A program made the position numbers and the translations under genes. A DNA stretch of 64,000 bases from Stomorhina lunata (Eukaryota > Arthropoda > Insecta > Diptera > Rhiniidae). Location: positions 135,514,085 through 135,578,084 of the forward strand of contig OW121741.1 of NCBI GenBank assembly GCA_933228675.1. Reading direction: 5' to 3'. Of this stretch, positions 60,512 to 64,000 are shown in pieces. The notes beneath the pieces are model-generated. The model saw only the letters and a list, made by a program, of their open reading frames with translations, did not search any database and had not been told where the DNA came from. Position 1 is the stretch's first letter, and every line of letters starts with the position of its first letter.

Positions 60512-62295
60512 TTTTTAGATATTTTCGATCCAAAATTTTTTTATAGAAAAATTTTTAATAAAAAAATCTTCCAAAGTTCGATAAAAATGAGACTTTATAG
60601 AAAATTTTTCGATAAAAATATTTTCAATAAAAAAAATTTTTGATAAAAAATTTTCTATAGAAAAATTTTTGATAAAAAAATTTTCTATAGAAAATTTCTT
60701 GATAAAAAACATGTTCTATAAAAAAATTTTTGATGAAAAAATTTTTTATAGAAAAATTTTTGATAAAAAAATTTTCTATAGAAAAATTTTTGATAAAAAA
60801 ATTTTCTATAGAAAATTTCTTGATAAAAAAAATGTTCTATAAAAAATTTTTGATGAAAAAATTTTTAATAAAAAAATTTTTGATAAAAAAATTTTCTATA
60901 GAAAAATTTTTGATAAAAAAATTCTCTATAGAAAAAGTTTTGATAAAAAGATTTTCTATAAAAAAATTTTTGAAAGAAAAAATTTCTATAGAACAATTTT
61001 TGATAAAATAATTTTTCTATAGAAAATTTTTTTATCAAAATATTTTCTATAGAAAATTTTTGATACAAATTTTTTCTATAGAAAAATTTTTGATAAAAAA
61101 ATTTTCTATAGAAAAATTTTTGATAAAAATATTTTCTATAGAAAAATTTTTGATAAAAATATTTTCTATAGAAAAATTTTTGATAAAAATATTTTCTATA
61201 GAAAAATTTTTGATAAAAAAATTTTCTATAGAAAAATTTTTGATAAAAATATTTTCTATAGAAAATTTTTGATAACAAAATTTTATATAGAAAAATTTTT
61301 GATAAAAAAATTTTCTATAGAAAAATTTTTGATAAAAAAATTTTCTATAGAAAAATTTTTGATAAAAAAATTTTCTATAGAAAAATTTTTGATAAAAAAA
61401 TTTTCTATAAAAAAATTTTTGATGAAAAAATTTCTTATAGAATAATTTTTGATAAAAAAAATGTTGATAAAAAAATTTTCTATAGAAAAATTTTTGATAA
61501 AGAAATTTTCTGTAAAAAAATTTTTGATAAAAAAATTTTCTATAGAAAAATTTTTGATAAAAAAATTTTCTATAGAAAAATTTTTGATAAAAAAAATCTA
61601 TAGAAGAATTTTTTATATAAAAAAATTTTCCACAGAAAAATTTGAAAAATTAAAAAAAATTTTTGATAAAAAAATTTTCTAAAAAAAAATTTTTAATAAA
61701 AAAAATTTTCTACAGAAAAATTTTTGATAAAAAAATTTTCTATAGAAAAATTCTTGATAAAAAAATGTTCTATAAAAAAATTTTTGATGAAAAAATTTTT
61801 GATAAAAAAATTTTCTATAGAAAATTTCTATAGAAAAATTTTTGATAAAAAAATTCTCTATAGAAAAAGTTTTGATAAAAAAATTGTCTATAAAAAAATT
61901 TTTGAAAAATAAATTTTCTATAGAAAAATTTTTGAAAAATAATTTTTCTATTTTTGATAAAAATTTTTTCTATAGAAAAATTTTTGATAGAAAAATTTTT
62001 AATAAAAAATTTTTTATAGAAAAATTTTTGATAAAAAAATGTTCTATAGAAAAATTTTTGATAAAAAATTTTCTATAAAAAAATTTTTGATAAAAAAATT
62101 TTCTATAGAAAAATTTTTCATAAAAAAGTTTTCTATAGAAAAATTTTTGATAAAAAAATTTTCTATAAAAAAATTTTTCATAAAAAAATTTTCTATAAAA
62201 AAATTTTTGATAAAAAAATTTTCTATAGAAAAATTTTTGATAAAAAAAAAATTCTATAGAAAAATTTTTTGATATAAAAATTTTCCACAGAAAAA
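60512..62295. repeat. 30-bp tandem array, exact inverted version of the 31.6-34.3 kb unit
   Basis: The monomer is GAT-A7-T4-CTATAG-A5-T5, 30 bp, which is the exact reverse complement of the unit at 31620-34266. About 55 copies, regular at 61060-61420. Frames with KKFSIEKFLI-type repeats are by-products. Confidence 0.9.
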
Positions 62296-62304
62296 TTTCG
62301 CATA

Positions 62305-62455
62305 AACTTAGAAACCTCCGTCGACTCATGCGCAACAACTTTGCAAAAGTTCATAGCATGATCAAATGCACAGTTTACAATTTAAATAATTTTGGTTAGT
62401 TTCGTGTGGCGCCATCTGTCGGAAATTGGCCATACCAACTAAGAAACTTGGACGT
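62305..62455 (+). repeat. ~130-bp repeat, single monomer
   Basis: AGAAACCTCCGTCGACTCAT, GCGCAACAACTTTGCAAAAG, ATGATCAAATGCACAGTTTA and GTGGCGCCATCTGTCGGAAA match one unit of the family at 22886. It lies directly at the end of the 30-bp array. Confidence 0.75.
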
Positions 62456-62529
62456 ACTTCTGAAATTTTTTTGTATGATTTGTCATGTTCTCAATAAGGC
62501 CCGCAACTCACGCTAGGTCGTTTCCCTAG

Positions 62530-62812
62530 TTTTTTTAGTGTATCAGAGTGTAATTGAAGTAATAAATAAGTCTTTTATAAACAAAAATCTAGAACCAACA
62601 TTTTGTAGTATTAAGTCCACATTTGCCTCTAGCTCTTGTATCAATACCTTTGCCAAAAATAACACAAATGAACTCGAATCTAAAAATATGAAAAAAAAAA
62701 TAGCAAAAATACGTCTCTAGGAATTAAGAAAAACTTTAAAAGTTGTTGGTCCACATTTGAAGGGTGTCAAACAATCGGGCTTGACCGACTATATTTTCTT
62801 ACTTGTTTTTTT
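62530..62812 (-). mobile_element. Diverged remnant of the 0.8-kb dispersed element
   Basis: GTCCACATTTGCCTCTAGCT, then a degenerate middle, then GGGTGTCAAACAATCGGGCT followed by TGACCGACTATATTTTCTTA align with the right half of the copy at 59718-60511. A short frame inside is incidental. Confidence 0.6.
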
Positions 62813-63960
62813 TTTTTTGTTTAATTTTGGCTTAATTTTTTGCACAAAATGAACAAAGGAATGAAAACGAGAAATCAAAATGAAATATAGAATTTCATGA
62901 AAGCGAAAATAAATGAACAATTTCAGAAGGAAAAACTTTAACGAATACCACAGACACAGGACACATACATACACAATACACACATACACATATGAATGTA
63001 TGTACAATGTACATGCATACATACATATACATTTGTATTCTTTACATTTATTTATATATTAAATTCATTAAATTTTGGTTTTTGTATATAAAAAAATGAT
63101 ACCCACGTTTTTTTTTTGTGATAAATAAAATTATATTTTTCTCTTTTTTTTCTTAGAAATCTGATAACGACATTTTGTGTCAAAACTATTATTCAATCTT
63201 ATTATTATATTTCATTAAATTTGAGGTTTATTTTTTTTGACATTTTTTAAACATTTATCTTAAATAAAAAAAAAACTGATTGTGTTGAAGATCTACCATG
63301 TCTGTTAATCCCAAGAACTTGATCACCTTCAAATTCTGGAAATGTAATGTTGCCATGATTCAGAAGTATTTTTCTCGGGACATAAATAAAAAATAAAAAT
63401 TTGGAATAAAATATAATGTCAAAACTTTTAGCAATGTTTCAACAGTCCGTTCTGCTTAAAAAGTCTTGAAACATAGATTACTTCTTGGTAACTTGTTGCA
63501 ACATTTCTTTAATTTGTATTGTTATTGTTATTTAAAATTCTATTTAAGAAAACCAGAAACTTAGCAAAATAAAATCCATTAAATTAATTTCACTATAGTT
63601 TTGTACAATTGGCCTCCATTGAGCTTAATTCAGTTTCAATAAGTTTTTAAATTCTTCTTTTCAAAATTCTGAGGAAGACATTTGATGTCTGTGGGTTAGA
63701 CTGTCCCACGCTTATATTGATACATTTTTTTTCGAATTCCAGTACATACCCTCCATTTGTTTCCCTTTTGATTATAATAATGAAAAATAATATATTAATG
63801 AGACCAAATAACTTTTACCCGACGCTATGGTTCCAAAATTTGAGATATAGGCCCTGGAATAAATATACAATTTTAAGCGGTTTTTTATATCCACCATCAA
63901 AATGAATGGGGAGATATATTGCGTTTGAATTTTATGAAATTTGAAAGCAATTGAGCGATG
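62813..63960. other. Gene-free AT-rich DNA with a CA/TACA-rich stretch
   Basis: A microsatellite-like ACATACATACACAATACACA stretch lies at about 62955-63035. From ~63660 the sequence has the look of a dispersed repeat (GAGATATAGGCCCTGGAATA, GGTTTTTTATATCCACCATC) that runs out of the window. No gene is supported. Confidence 0.4.
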
Positions 63961-64000
63961 CTGTCTGTCTGTCTGGCTGTCTGTTTGTCTGTCTGTCTGT
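63961..64000. repeat. (TCTG)n microsatellite at window end
   Basis: TGTCTGTCTGTCTGGCTGTC continues to the last base; its true length is unknown. Similar short tetranucleotide runs occur inside the 0.8-kb element, so it may be part of another dispersed element. Confidence 0.7.

Noticed and set aside
1..64000. tRNA or rRNA genes
   Set aside because: I scanned by eye for tRNA box A/B-like and rRNA-like blocks and saw none; an automated tRNA or covariance-model search would be decisive.

Overview
The window is AT-rich, intron-bearing nuclear DNA from a higher fly (Diptera, Schizophora; a calyptrate such as a blow fly or muscid seems likely, but this is inferred). The evidence is spliced genes with GT..AG introns, AATAAA signals, Ly6/Quiver-type genes and a Dpr immunoglobulin gene typical of flies, mariner-type remnants and Helitron-like dispersed repeats. 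There are no bacterial features. Most of the 64 kb is satellite-like simple-sequence DNA, so most long open frames are by-products of monomers whose length is a multiple of three.

Layout. 1-13.5 kb: three AT-rich tandem-repeat fields, one holding a nested 2.4-kb duplication, with two gene-free islands. 14.3-28.3 kb: a tandem cluster of three plus-strand Ly6-superfamily genes (14323-14810, 18632-19226, 24920-28287). The first two look GPI-anchored; the third has a transmembrane segment and an acidic tail. Between and inside them lie a 31-bp array, mariner remnants, a 1.17-kb foldback element, several MITEs and copies of a ~130-bp repeat linked to Helitron-like elements. 28.4-35 kb: a 33-bp array, three MITE copies, a 30-bp array and a further MITE. 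35.2-43.1 kb: the last six coding exons of a minus-strand Dpr-family gene (two Ig domains, hydrophobic C-terminal segment); its introns are filled with arrays. Its first exon or exons, with the signal peptide, were not found. 43.9-64 kb: more arrays (31, 29, ~215 and 30 bp), two copies of a 0.8-kb dispersed element in opposite orientation, a perfect 30-bp hairpin and gene-free AT-rich DNA.

The most unusual signal is a superfamily of short arrays built on one palindrome, TTTTTCTATAGAAAAA, with family-specific linkers and monomers of about 30 bp. Two families occur as inverted pairs. One pair (40.7-42.4 and 43.9-45.4 kb) brackets two Dpr exons and could pair in the transcript. The genes appear to serve cell-surface roles: Ly6 proteins at membranes and junctions, and Dpr in neuronal recognition through DIP partners.
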